A stretch of 64,000 nt of DNA from Siphonodentalium dalli (GCA_032622095.1 CP136067.1:120191030-120255029), one strand, 5' to 3'; counted from the first letter of the stretch, positions 34,731 through 46,502 are shown. Translations and numbers: made by a program. Notes: generated by a model not told the origin, from the sequence alone.

Positions 34731-34897
34731 ATCTCATCCGATGGTGTGCGGCTGTGTACTCGATATTCCAGACGCCGATAGTATAATAGTTGTCAATCGG
34801 CTCTTACGTAATAACCTTTGATAGTTGTATGCTTTAATTGTCAACGCTGCAAATTAATGCAGAACATGGATATATACATATATACAATGGGTTCACT

Positions 34898-35290
34898 TAA
34901 ATCATCATCATCATCATCATCATCATCGTCGTCGTCATCGTCATCACCATCATCCCCATCGTCATCATCAACACATAAGCATCATCGTCTTCATTATCAT
35001 CCGCATCATCACCATCGTCGACATTTTTGTCGCCGTCTTTATCAATCTTAGTCATCATCCATCGTCACCATTATCCCATCGTCGCCCTCATCATCCTTAT
35101 CATCAGCGTCGTCGACGTTGTTGTCGTCGTCGTCAAACATCATCATTGTCGTCGCTGTCATCTTTATCCCATCATCACCAACATCGTCACCATTATCATC
35201 ATCATCACCACCATCATCATCATCATCACCATCATAATCCGCCATCATATAATGTAGTCATCATCATTATCGTCGTCGTTAACGCCGTCG
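34898..35290 (+). repeat. ATC/GTC trinucleotide microsatellite
   Basis: A long compound tract of ATC, GTC and CAT-CGT triplets. It creates poly-Ser, poly-His/Ile and poly-Asp frames on both strands, which are artefacts. Confidence 0.93.
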
Positions 35291-36888
35291 ACTAATCATC
35301 TTTATATTGTCATCGTGGTGATTATCGTCCTGGCAACGCCTTTGTTAAATTCGGCCAAGTCTGGGATGTGTCAAAACTAATTATCCCAACAGCAACCTCG
35401 ACCCGACAAGACATAAAAACCGCGAGTAGACATGCTAGCTTAATGTAAGTGTAGCATGCATCTACTTAGATTGAGATAAGATCGTGTAAATAGTAAATGA
35501 ATAGTATACGTACATGTAACACTGCATTATGTGTAATGATATATAGTATGGAATATATACCCTACACTTAATAGTAACTATATATACGTTTTGTTGTTAG
35601 ACAGCATAGTCAAGAACATGTGATATTTTAATGGAATGGTATATGCATCTATCCCCGTTGTTCATGCGTTAAAAGTAGAGGAAATTAATTAAATATGTAA
35701 TCATGGAGTACCACCGTAATTGATATACATGAATATGTGTAAGTCTCTGAGCATGGTGTCTAGCATCCCTCCCATATATAAGGAGATATTTATGGTAATG
35801 TTGATATTAATCCTTAAAATTTTAAGTATGTTAACTACATGTTAAAGATGCATTAAGGGATCCAGAAATTTAAGTCTCCAGTATATATAAAATAACACAA
35901 TGGGAACACGAAGTGGCACTTAATAAATACATCGAATGATAAGTACAATGTTTCCCCCGTTAATGGCAAGAAAACAAAAATTATTTAGTTTACTTATTTA
36001 CTCATTTATCTTCTGTAAGAAAGTGGAATCATATCTGTCTATTATCTGACAAACATACATCGATTAACCCTTTACCCAAAAAGAAGGGCCCTGTAACTAT
36101 CACAATGTGGTCAAGGAGCCGGTTCCAATGATATCCATATGTGTATGGTTCTATTGGGACAGACCGAAGATATTTTAGGCTGTTGAAGCTTTATTTGGTC
36201 GGTTTTGGCCGTTTGTTGGGTAAAGGGTTAAATGTCATGTGACATGCAGGCGTTCAAGACGTTATTCAGTGGTGTTGCATTCAGTTATATTCCACATCTT
36301 GTAACTGAAAGTCTAGTTCCCAATATACACCTTTAAATGTCAGTGAAACATTTGGAATCGCCATGCTGTTTTCCCGCACCCACATTATGTTATTAATTCA
36401 TGTTCCTTATTATCATGTATTATTGGTTATTGGAATAAAAGTGTCAAACGAATCACATTGCCAATCTATAAACAACCGCCTGTAGTAGAACATCTCTACC
36501 CTTCCCAACAATAAAGCCGTGCATCAGACCATATTAACGACCAACCACTAACACACTCTATAGGATCAGAACCACGATAAGCATAATGCAATATTTTACT
36601 TGACACCACACCACAATATTCACTGGGCAAACTACCTTTTTATATGCATATACCCATACAAGGCTATTGACAAATCAGAGCCCAATGCCTTTTTCATTCT
36701 TTCACATAGCACTGCGTTAATAGCGAGAACATGTGTGATTTCTCTTGTGGCCACACAGGAGATATGGTTGCGAATGTTCTATCGCGTTAGATCGGAAGAA
36801 ATGTTCTTTAGCACATGTTTTTTAAGGCGCCGGCATTTGGAAATAAAAACACACATGCGTGTATGCTAAATGCATATTAGAAATAGAA
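35291..36888. other. Non-coding stretch
   Basis: No gene. AT-rich, with a possible weak inverted pair GGTTAAATG/CGATTAACCC around the TTTACCCAAAAAGAAGGGCC segment (36067). An 89-codon frame at 36600 has no motif. Confidence 0.5.
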
Positions 36889-37229
36889 TATGGTTAGAAC
36901 AAATGTGTATAAATTGTACACCATTTGTTTTAATAATAACATAATTGTGTAGAAATGACACATGTCGGTGGAATTTCATCAACATTGAATATGAGTGAAT
37001 ATGTGAGTGTATCGTAGTTACTATAGATGAGATGTGTTACCATAGGACAAAACAATGGCAGCAAAAATTGGTTATACAATATACTCACATATTCACTCAT
37101 ATTCAATGTTGAGAAAATTCCACCGATACATGTGTCATGTGTGTCATGTGTCATTTCTACACAATTTTAATTTAGAGATCAAATTTAAAAATTATTATGC
37201 TGAATTTATACAAATTTGTTCTAAGAGTG
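36889..37229. mobile_element. Fold-back MITE, related to the 31-kb family
   Basis: Terminal arms TTAGAACAAATGTGTATAAA (left) and the complement of TTATACAAATTTGTTCTAAG (right) enclose a second strong pair at 36947-37011 and 37080-37165 (ATTGAATATGAGTGAATATG). The right end read inward, CACTCTTAGAACAAATTTGT, resembles the CACTCTTATRACTAATGTGT end of the 31-kb MITE and is also followed by TA. The left end is eroded. GTGTATGCTAAATGC occurs at 36859 and again at the right edge (37227). Confidence 0.8.
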
Positions 37230-37250
37230 TATGCTAAATGCCTGTTAGTA

Positions 37251-37585
37251 GTGCTGAAGGGGTCACTCTCACCAAAAAAAGTGCTGAAGTGTACACATGA
37301 TTTTCAAAATGTGCTGAAGAGTACACAGGGTTTGAAATGTCGTTCCAACGGACATTCAGTTTTCGTATCTGCCATGATTCTGTTAGAGAATAATTGTTTA
37401 CGTTCCAATGAATATTAAAATGTACTGAAAACAAACTGCTAATGGGCGCCAGACTTTCATAAACACAATTTAAGTAATGGTGTTCTTGTCGATCCGAAAC
37501 CCTGTGTACCCTTCAGCACATTTTCAAACCCTGTGTACGGTGTACCCTTCAGCACTTTTTTTTTGGTGAGAGTGACCCTTTCAGC
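37251..37585. mobile_element. Second fold-back element, GGTCACTCTCACC arms
   Basis: The left arm 37251-37336 and right arm 37497-37585 are reverse complements: GGTCACTCTCACCAAAAAAA pairs with the TTTTTTTGGTGAGAGTGACC side, and AGTGCTGAAGTGTACAC occurs as a doubled motif on both. The loop is about 160 bp with no gene. It begins 22 bp after the neighbouring MITE ends. Confidence 0.85.
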
Positions 37586-37846
37586 TTCTTTCTAAATGCG
37601 CAGTGGCACCCTCGGTAAGCATTTCTGTTATCAGAAGAACTTTGACGCGAAGTGAGATACATTGCTATTTTGAGATCCTGCTCTACCTGATTGTGACAAC
37701 GAACACATTTTCTTAGCTGTACATCATTTATACGTGAAACTAATCAAGATTATTTTGACTAATTCTTGCAAATAATGATATGTATATGCCAGCAAACGAA
37801 ACAAACAAATATGACTTTCAAGAAATATATATACAAACTCGTGACT

Positions 37847-37872
37847 GGGGGGGGGGGGGGGGGGGGGGGGGG
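37847..37872 (+). repeat. 26-bp poly-G run
   Basis: An uninterrupted G26 homopolymer. Such runs can form G-quadruplexes and are prone to length error in sequencing, so the true length is uncertain. Confidence 0.9.
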
Positions 37873-39189
37873 CGATGATCTGTATATACATATGTTTTTT
37901 TGGTAGTCATGTTGGTTTGCCATTATATTACTCTTTATTTATTTTTCAGTGTAGTAACATTAAGTGAGTCAGCACATGTCCTCCAATCCCATATGTCTGT
38001 ATAAAAGTCTATGTGTTATGTATCATGTGTTACAGAAAGTTAGACAGATAAATATGTTTAACTAGATACATGTACCCCAAAATTATGGAAGTTCGTAATA
38101 TAACCGTAACCAAGCCTCCTTTGTGACCGCAAGGGCAATCACGCTAGTTCCAGCTTAGGGTACATGCATACACTGGCAAGTTTGCACGGCCTTTTTTGCA
38201 GGATTTTCTCATAGAATACACTATATTTTGACTGAATATGAAAGACAACTTATATATAAAATTCATGTATTCACCAGTTAGCTGTGGTATACAGTAATGC
38301 CCTAAGTAATCGACTCCCTAACTACAGCAGAATTATAGGTAACTTTTCAGGATTTAGTCGGAAATATGGCTTGTTGCCATTCATCGGAAAGCTCTCGGGG
38401 AGTATACCGTTAACTTAGGTCAAGGTCAGAGTATAGCTCTTGCGACGTTACCCCGCTTCCTGCTTATAGGCCTCTGGAAATTATCTTTATTATCAAAGTA
38501 ATTAGTTGTTTAGTTTGTTTAGAAACTTCGTCACAAAGATTCTACTTCTTTTTAGTTTAGTTTCTCTACATCCACAAATTGGCAGACGACACATTGCATA
38601 ATCGGGGTGCCCAATGGGTGCACATCACAATATATACAATTAAATATGTTTTAGAGGATATATTCCTCTTCAAAATAAAAACCAACATAGTCCAAATTTG
38701 TTCTAGGTTCACCCTAAAATTTGAGTCTATCGACTAGACTATTGTCACATCCAGAAGGAAACTTGTACCGCAAAGTTTTCTTGTTATATTGCGCCCCCTT
38801 GTTGATAGAAATGTGATTTAATTGTCAGCTGTGACGACTTAAAAACATATTATGGACTTCGAGTGCGTGAAATTTATAAGATGGTATTCAGGCACTATGC
38901 CAACTGGAGGAATGTGTGTTTTGTCAATTTGGATATACTATTTGCAAAAATAACTACGTATACTTTGAACAAGATTGTTCTCCATTTCTCACCCTACCGG
39001 AGTGTTTCACATCCTTTAAAATGCAAAGCAGGGAATAAGTTTCAATGAAGAAAGGAACAGGATTTGGCCGTTCCATTGGCGTATTTTCAATGATGCGTAT
39101 AATCTAATTATGGTTGAGTGAATATTGATATTCTGTGTTGATACTTTCTCGTTTATTATGCTAAGTAAATTGTGTGAGTGAGTGCATGG
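37873..39189. other. Non-coding; fragments of two dispersed repeats
   Basis: 38154-38215 is part of the TAGGGTACGT repeat. 38289-38355 is one arm of the 132-bp hairpin (TACAGTAATGCCCTAAGTAA). No gene is seen. Confidence 0.55.
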
Positions 39190-39199
39190 GGTTATTTGT

Positions 39200-41437
39200 C
39201 CAATGGCCGGGTTACTAGGGTTAGCACAGTAAAGGCTCATATAAGTGCCTTATTTCCGCTGTGGTCCCTCGTCGAATTGCCGGGTTAGCACAGTAAATGT
39301 TCATACAAGTGCCTTATTTCCGCTGTGTTCCCTCGTCCAATGGCCGGTTAGCACAGTAAAGGCTCATATAAGTGCCTTATTTCCGCTGTGGTCCCTCGTC
39401 GAATTGCCGGGTTAGCACAGTAAATGTTCATACAAGTGCCTTATTTCCGCTGTGTTCCCTCGTCCAATGGCCGGGTTAGCACAGTAAAGGCTCATACAAG
39501 TGCCTTATTTCCGCTGTGTTCCCTCGTCCAATGGCCGGTTAGCACAGTAAAGGCTCATATAAGTGCCTTATTTCCGCTGTGGTCCCTCGTCGAATTGCCG
39601 GGTTAGCACAGTAAATGTTCATACAAGTGCCTTATTTCCGCTGTGTTCCCTCGTCCAATGGCCGGTTAGCACAGTAAAGGCTCATATAAGTGCCTTATTT
39701 CCGCTGTGGTCCCTCGTCGAATTGCCGGGTTAGCACAGTAAATGTTCATACAAGTGCCTTATTTCCGCTGTGTTCCCTCGTCCAATGGCCGGTTAGCACA
39801 GTAAAGGCTCATATAAGTGCCTTATTTCCGCTGTGGTCCCTCGTCGAATTGCCGGGTTAGCACAGTAAATGTTCATACAAGTGCCTTATTTCCGCTGTGT
39901 TCCCTCGTCCAATGGCCGGTTAGCACAGTAAAGGCTCATATAAGTGCCTTATTTCCGCTGTGGTCCCTCGTCGAATTGCCGGGTTAGCACAGTAAATGTT
40001 CATACAAGTGCCTTATTTCCGCTGTGTTCCCTCGTCCAATGGCCGGGTTAGCACAGTAAAGGCTCATACAAGTGCCTTATTTCCGCTGTGTTCCCTCGTC
40101 CAATGGCCGGTTTAACACAGTAATGGCTCATATAAGTGCCTTATTTCCACTGTGTTCCCTCGTCCAATGGCCGGGTTAACACAGTAAATGCTCATACAAT
40201 GGCCGGGTTAGCACAGTAAAGGCTCATACAAGTGCCTTATTTCCGCTGTGTTCCCTCGTCCACTGGCCGGTTTAACACAGTAATGGCTCATATAAGTGCC
40301 TTATTTCCACTGTGGTCCCTCGTCCAATGGCCGGGTTAACACAGTAAATGCTCATACAATGGCCGGGTTAACACAGTAAATGCTCATACAATGGCCGGGT
40401 TAACACAGTAAATGCTCATACAATGGCCGGGTTAGCACAGTAAATGCTCATACAATGGCCGGGTTAACACAGTAAACGCTCTTACAATGGCCGGGTTAAC
40501 ACAGAAAATGCTCATACAATGGCCGGGTTAACACAGTAAATGCTCATACAATGGCCGGGTTAGCACAGTAAATGCTCATACAATGGCCGGGGTAACACAG
40601 TAAAGGCTCATACAATGGCCGGGTTAACACAGTAAATGCTCATACAATGGCCGGGTTAACACAGTAAAGGCTCATACAATGGCCGGGTTAACACAGTAAA
40701 GGCTCATACAATGGCCGGGTTAACACAGTAAAGGCTCATACAATGGCCGGGGTAACACAGTAAAGGCTCATAAAATGGCCGGGTTAACACAGTAAATGCT
40801 CATACAATGGCCGGGTTAACACAGTAAAGGCTCATGCAATGGCCGGGTTAACACAGTAAAGGCTCATACAATGGCCGGGTTAACACAGTAAAGGTTCATA
40901 CAATGGCCGGGTTAACACAGTAAAGGCTCATACAATGGCCGGGTTAACACAGTAAATGCTCATACAATGGCCGGGGTAACACAGTAAAGGCTCATGCAAT
41001 GGCCGGGTTAACACAGTAAAGGCTCATACAATGGCCGGGTTAACACAATAAAGGCTCATGCAATGGCCGGGTTAACACAGTAAAGGCTCATACAATGGCC
41101 GGGTTAACACAGTAAAGGCTCATACAATGGCCGGGGTAACACAGTAAAGGCTCATACAATGGCCGGGTTAACACAGTAAATGCTCATACAATGGCCGGGT
41201 TAACACAGTAAAGGCTCATGCAATGGCCGGGTTAACACAGTAAAGGCTCATACAATGGCCGGGTTAACACAGTAAAGGCTCATACAATGGCCGGGTTAAC
41301 ACAGTAAATGCTCATACAATGGCCGGGTTAACACAGTAAAGGCTCATGCAATGGCCGGGTTAACACAGTAAAGGCTCATACAATGGCCGGGTTAACACAG
41401 TAAAGGCTCATACAAGTGCCTTATTTCCGCTGTGGTC
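39200..41437 (+). repeat. 2.2-kb two-phase minisatellite
   Basis: The first half (to about 40170) is 62-64-bp units alternating in two versions, giving a dimer of about 127 bp: one has GTCGAATTGCCGGG and AAATGTTCATACAAG, the other GTCCAATGGCCGG and AAAGGCTCATATAAG. The second half is about 38 copies of a 32-bp unit, TTAACACAGTAAAGGCTCAT plus ACAATGGCCGGG. The short unit is the long one minus a 30-bp block (AGTGCCTTATTTCCGCTGTG...). A long-type segment returns at the right edge. Non-coding. Confidence 0.93.
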
Positions 41438-41439
41438 CC

Positions 41440-41580
41440 TTTAATCGGATGACTCGGATTTTATGAGGTAATTTTGCCATTTACCCGTGACTTCATCGCC
41501 ACGGAAGGGTTCTTTAACGTGCGTACGTTGTTTCATACGGGTCAGCCATTATAGTCGGCTCCCGAACCGACGGTGTGCCT
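41440..41580 (-). mobile_element. SINE core fragment, minus strand
   Basis: Read on the minus strand it has AATGGCTGACCCGTATGAAA and GCACGTTAAAGAACCCTT, matching the core of the complete SINE at 26.6-27.0 kb. Continuing the same strand leads into CCACAGCGGAAATAAGGCAC, which is the repeated word of the minisatellite, so the array seems to have grown from this SINE's 3' part. Confidence 0.7.
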
Positions 41581-41583
41581 AGC

Positions 41584-42390
41584 ACGGTGTCGTCCCTGGG
41601 CCCTATACTATAGAACACAATTATTGTAATCACAAGATTCTGTGGGGCACACAAAAGGTGTCGATTACCATAGACCTCCACTCTTATTCTAACAGTGAAA
41701 AGGCGACTTCTTGTAATGCCGCGTTCACATGCATGGTGACCAATAAAATAATAGGTTTTCCACATGTGACTTGATTGACCAATGAAAAAAAAAAAGAAGA
41801 TTCCTCTGAGACACTCATTGATATGTTATCCACAGTGCATGGGTGATCCGTGAGCAATTTGTTTAGTGGTGATCGGTATCCTTTAAATAATCACTCAGTG
41901 AGTACACCGCAACAGTTCGTGCATTGTATTATATTTCGCCAATGGTTATCGTCTGTTCCAACAATTATAGTTGTACGATGTATTTCAATTTCTAGTTGGG
42001 TTGTCATTCAGAATCGCTGGAGTATTCTATTGATAATATGTACAAGAGACGTAGCTATAATAGGGTCTCGGGTGCAGGTTTAAACCCCAAGTTGTGTACC
42101 CACAAAGGAGACCATCTAACAACGTCCCTGCACGAATGTCATAATTGGGCAATATACTCCAATACAGACTTTAGGTTGTTTGCCACGAGACAACCGCTTG
42201 ATTGGCGCAGTGTGAATGCCATTCTGATCAAACCCAACCACCCATCGGTAATGCGCCCACGAGCACATGGGTGTAATCTACTATATTACAATACAGTGGT
42301 CTAGTGCACTTGACGCCTCCTGTGTACCTCCCATAACCTTGTGATTACAATTATTATGGTCCATAGTATAGGCCCCTGGACATGACACCA
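41584..42390. mobile_element. 0.8-kb element with about 80-bp inverted ends
   Basis: The left arm 41584-41663 (CTGGGCCCTATACTATAGAA, TTATTGTAATCACAAG) is inverted at 42311-42390 (CATAGTATAGGCCCCTGG). The interior has small frames without motifs. Non-autonomous DNA transposon is the simplest reading. Confidence 0.78.
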
Positions 42391-42532
42391 TGAGAGGAGC
42401 GGAAGTATACGAAATTTATCTTGTACGTTTTTCGACGTGTTTGAGAGTATTTTGCTCATGGCATTATGGTTGATTCGTGATTATCATGGGGATACAGATA
42501 GCGACACACAGTCCATGCATGGATACCATGCA

Positions 42533-42602
42533 TGTCCGATTCGAACCCACGACCGTGTCGAAATGTAGCTCAGTGGTCGGCCACCAATCAGGTGAGCTAT
42601 CA
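42533..42602 (-). mobile_element. tRNA-like sequence (SINE head or tRNA relic)
   Basis: On the minus strand TAGCTCACCTGATTGG matches an A-box and, 35-40 bases on, GGTCGTGGGTTCGAATC matches a B-box almost perfectly. Acceptor-stem pairing at the ends is poor, so I call a tRNA-derived SINE head or decayed tRNA rather than a functional tRNA. Confidence 0.5.
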
Positions 42603-43442
42603 GCTTAATGACGATAGTAACACTGTCATGATACGACTGTTCCATTCACGTATTTTCGATTGAGACTGTTTTTTTAATTTGACACAATAATATCGTGATT
42701 TATCAGCCTGCATGCAACACAAAGTGGCAACAAGCCTTTTTATACGCTCGTTTTGTTAAAAAAAAAAATGGGACGTATTATATTATTGGTCCGTATGTCC
42801 GTCCATCTAGCCCTATTTACGACATGTACGCTATGGAGTTATTTGTCTCTCCGTCACTGCATTGTGGGGTTATTTGGTATTATGGAATTAGCCTCATAAC
42901 ACTTTCATTTTTAAACTCCCCAAGGTGCAATGTGGGGTCCGAAAATGTGTTTTTGAAAAATAACCTCACAATGTTTGTCCGTTGACCGATTTGCCCATAT
43001 ACCGATCTGTCCTTTGCCTTCTCGTGACAACACCGTGAAAGCCGAGAAATTTTCCGTCATTTTCCATCTGAACTACGATTGTTTCCTCGTTATTTTCCGG
43101 AGTTTTCCATCTGCCAATCGGAGATCGTGATGACATATTCTGTCACTTTTTGATATGTTCTTGCCGACTTTTTAAAACTGGAGACAAGTCGTAAGAAAAC
43201 TCAACAATGTTGGTACCTACATATTTGGTAACCCCTGTATGTACGGACAAAAACATGAGCATAAATTATCTCACAACTGCACGTCCATCCGCCCGTCTGT
43301 TCGCTTTTTATTCGCCCGCTTTAAAAAACGGGACATATTATGTTATTTGTCCGTCCGTCCATATGTCTGTCGAGCCGAACTAACAAATGGGTATATATGA
43401 TTGTGGGTATGGTAGATATGTGGCTAAAATAATTATGTGTCT
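42603..43442. other. Non-coding; GGGACRTATTAT...GTCCGTCC repeat pair
   Basis: Two partial copies, near 42770 and 43328, share GGGACRTATTATRTTATTKG and CCGTCC-rich sequence, a type common in molluscan genomes. No gene is seen. Confidence 0.55.
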
Positions 43443-44265
43443 TTAATTTGTTTGTGGCTTGGCATGTAGTTGATAAATTAGTATGTGGATATCAAGTAGT
43501 TGATAGTGATACCATTTGAGATTATGCATGAAGTGCTGTGTGTCAAACTCGGGTCTATATAGCGGCGAATATAATTTTTCAAAGTAAGATGCCCATCCTT
43601 CTGAAATTTCGTGATCATGGCGAAGAGTCTGTCCCTCATATGAAAAATATGCATTCTTATCGATGTGATTTTTCTGACGTTTCGTATGTAAAATGCGGAA
43701 TAAATAGTTCTGATCAATTTGAGCACGTTTATCGATTTCATCGTTTTGTTCGGCCAGGTATTTACTAGAGGCTTTTCTATATTCTCTACGGAATTCATAT
43801 TTCGCATGTTTATAATTTACATAACTTTCCAAATGAGTATCTGCGCGAGGCCTGCCTTCATTCACCCAAGATTGCCGAAGAGTCCGCATATTTGCATGCA
43901 TCATTTTCAAATTTTCGTTCCAGAAGGGTTTCAGGTATTTTTTTAATTTCTTTTTTGGCAGGGTTGTTTTCGATGCATTTGATATTGCACTAACAATTGA
44001 ATCGTATAATATACATGGATCGGTTTCCTGTTGATCTAATTGGTCAAATGAGTTCAATTCTGAATCAAGAATTCGGTTGTAATGTTCAAGAATTTCAGGG
44101 TGATATTTGGCCCTTTTCCAATCTACAATGCCGTGTCCGTCAATGTCTGATTTAACTACATGTCGATCTCGTAATTTAATGCTTATGCTCAGAGTAACTG
44201 GTCTGTGATTGGACACATTGATGGCATCATCATCTAAAACGCGCACCTCTCGCATGAAAGGAATA
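43443..44265 (-). pseudogene. LINE fragment, endonuclease end and linker
   Basis: A 288-codon minus-strand frame runs to 44309, but its first 14 codons lie in an adjacent repeat, so the LINE part starts near residue 15. SNHRPVTLSI (33-42) is the final endonuclease motif with its His. TTLPKKKLKKYLKPFWNENL (115-134) and YVNYKHAKYEFRREYRKAS (163-181) are the typical basic linker. The RT that should follow is missing, and the frame ends in sequence of unknown origin. Truncated at both ends. It is a different lineage from the 8-kb and 31-kb elements. Confidence 0.82.
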
Positions 44266-44436
44266 AGTACTCGAACATTTTTGTGATTGGGAGATGTTTG
44301 TAAATACAAAGAACACGTACTATTTGTGATTTATGTTTGTAAACGTAGGTTCATAGTATTAGCGGAATGATAAATTGTTATTTCTTACAAACAATTGTAG
44401 ATTCTTACAAAGAAAACGCTTCATAGTATTGACCCC
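44266..44436. repeat. Dispersed 171-bp repeat, copy 1
   Basis: Nearly identical by eye to 54587-54756. It contains TTGTAAATACAAAGAACACG and TTCATAGTATT words at about 80-bp spacing, and ends in TTCATAGTATTGACCCC. It lies at the upstream edge of a minus-strand LINE fragment. Confidence 0.85.
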
Positions 44437-45659
44437 TGGACTCACGTATTCATAGTTACAGCATGACCTCTTTCTATTGGTCATGCACGACGCGATAATA
44501 CATCGCTCATTCATTATCACGAACGGCCAATACAATATTTTTTCGGCTAATTAATTATTTGCTTTACAGTAAACGCTGAAAAATGATCACTATATGCGAA
44601 GAAACGAACCATAGATTGTAGCTTTTATAAAGATAGCTGAATTTAATTTTAACATGTTTGTGAGACTTAATAATGAGACAATATACATTAAAATTGTGAG
44701 ACTTTCAAAAAGTCTCATGAGCCAGAAAAAAGGTCCCTTACATACATTCGTAAAGGCCACATACTTATTGTGCGCGCCACATGTAACATTACAATATGCC
44801 TGTGCGTGGATATGCACCCCTTATAGTTGAATATAACTATAATAGACTAATAGTTGAAATGTTGAATCCAGGCTGTGCCAGACTTGTTCATTAAAAAAAA
44901 TGTTGATCGATGTTTTTTTTGTTTTTTTTCTTAAGAAAAAATTTACTCACAGGTACACACATATAAGTTTTATTTGAATGCCGGTGAGCTCCACGTGATT
45001 ACAAGATATGTTCCCAAAATAATATAGGCAATAATGATACTGATCTCCTGAAACGCCTTGTCAATAGGCTATATACATGTATCACATATTCTACAGGTAT
45101 AAACATGTACAAATCTTCAAACAAACAAAATTTCAATATTCAAGAAATTTAGAGTTCCATCTCTGAAAACAGTGACCACTGTGCCAGGAAGACAAATCGA
45201 TCTAGTTTAGATAATGTATAAATCGATCGGTGGCTACAGAAGTCAATAATGCCAGTACAGATAACTTCACCTTGAATTTGGCCAAATATGTTGACGTTAG
45301 ATTAGAAGGGCAGAATTCCTCGTATTGTTTATTCTGATATGATCAATGACCGATGGAGAAGCATTCATGACGAAATTTGGATAATTTCGGACGGGTGCCC
45401 ATCGTCGGTTGCATGCTGTGAATACCGTACTCATCTCATTCTCGCCTAAATTTGCAAACAATCCATATATAATATATACACAGTGTGAACACCTTGTTAG
45501 TTGCCAATTAATTTTCGACATATCACTTAGAAAACGTGAGATGTCAATGCAAAAACCGAGACATTATCACGATTGTTTTGGCTGTTCTGTCAGCCGTGCG
45601 TGCCAGACGATCGTTGTTGTCGAGCAGAGACGTGGCGACAGGGGGGTTTGGGGGGGGGG
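44437..45659. other. Non-coding stretch
   Basis: No gene. Includes T-rich runs near 44910 and a G-run near 45645. Confidence 0.5.
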
Positions 45660-46480
45660 GGGGTTGGGTGTCTCCCTTTGGTCCAAATTTTCAACAGTTG
45701 GAAATTTCATACCTGCCAAAACATTAGTTGGAAATTTCACACCAACAATAGGTTGAAAATGTTCTTGTAGTTTGATTTTCAAACAATTTATTGGGTGAAT
45801 TAATTGTTTTTGGACCAATATTTGCATATTTTCCTATTTTTTTGTCAAAATTGTGGACTGAAATGGTCATCAGTTGGAAATTTTCCAACCTCAGGGGGGT
45901 GACAAGTTGGAAATTTCCAACACTTGGAAAGCTTGTGTCCTGGTCCCTCCCCCGTGGCCAGTCAAAGACTGCTGGTTAATTTAAGAAAACAATATTGTCA
46001 TACATTTGGTCAACATTGTCATTGGAATTGTCATCAGTTGTAAATTTTCCTAACTAAGTGGGGTGTCAGGTTTTAAATTTCCAACTCTAGGAATGCTTGA
46101 GGCAAGTCTAGATGCTGGGGTTTTGCGATTTTCTTGTTCAGATTACAAAAGTTTCGCTCACCGGGCCGAACCATGGTCGGCCCGGTGTGTCATTGTCCCC
46201 CCCCCCCCGGTGGCCAATACAAAAATGCTAATAAGTTTAACAATATTTTACTACACTTGGTCAAACTTGTAGACTGAAATGGTCATCAGTTGGAGAATTT
46301 TCCAACCTGAGGGGGAGTATAAGGTTTGCAATTTCCAACACTATAGGAAAGCTTCAGTTGAGGCCAGTCTAGATGCTAGGATTTGAGATTTTCTTGTTCA
46401 AATTTCAAAATTTTCTCACACCGGGCCGAACAACCATGGTCAGCCCGGTGTGTCGTGGTCTCTTGCACGTAGCCGTGTGC
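45660..46480 (+). repeat. Diverged tandem repeat with GTTGGAAATTTCC words
   Basis: Anchors TCATCAGTTGKARA-TTTTCC at 45867, 46031 and 46283 mark three uneven units. Two units end in a strong hairpin, CACCGGGCCGAACCATGGTC paired with GGCCCGGTG (46159-46187), repeated in weaker form at 46419-46450. Confidence 0.75.
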
Positions 46481-46502
46481 ATTTGTATGGAGTTAGACCA
46501 CT

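Noticed and set aside
34818-35257. Poly-Ser, His/Ile-rich and poly-Asp frames
   Set aside because: Direct products of the ATC/GTC microsatellite on both strands.
39200-41437. CRISPR-like regular repeat array
   Set aside because: There are no unique spacers; units abut directly. The context is eukaryotic.
42533-42602. Functional tRNA gene
   Set aside because: A- and B-boxes are good but acceptor-stem ends do not pair, so a SINE head or relic is more likely.
45409-45979. Overlapping frames with Gly-rich and Pro-rich runs
   Set aside because: Created by the G-run near 45645 read in several frames and on both strands.
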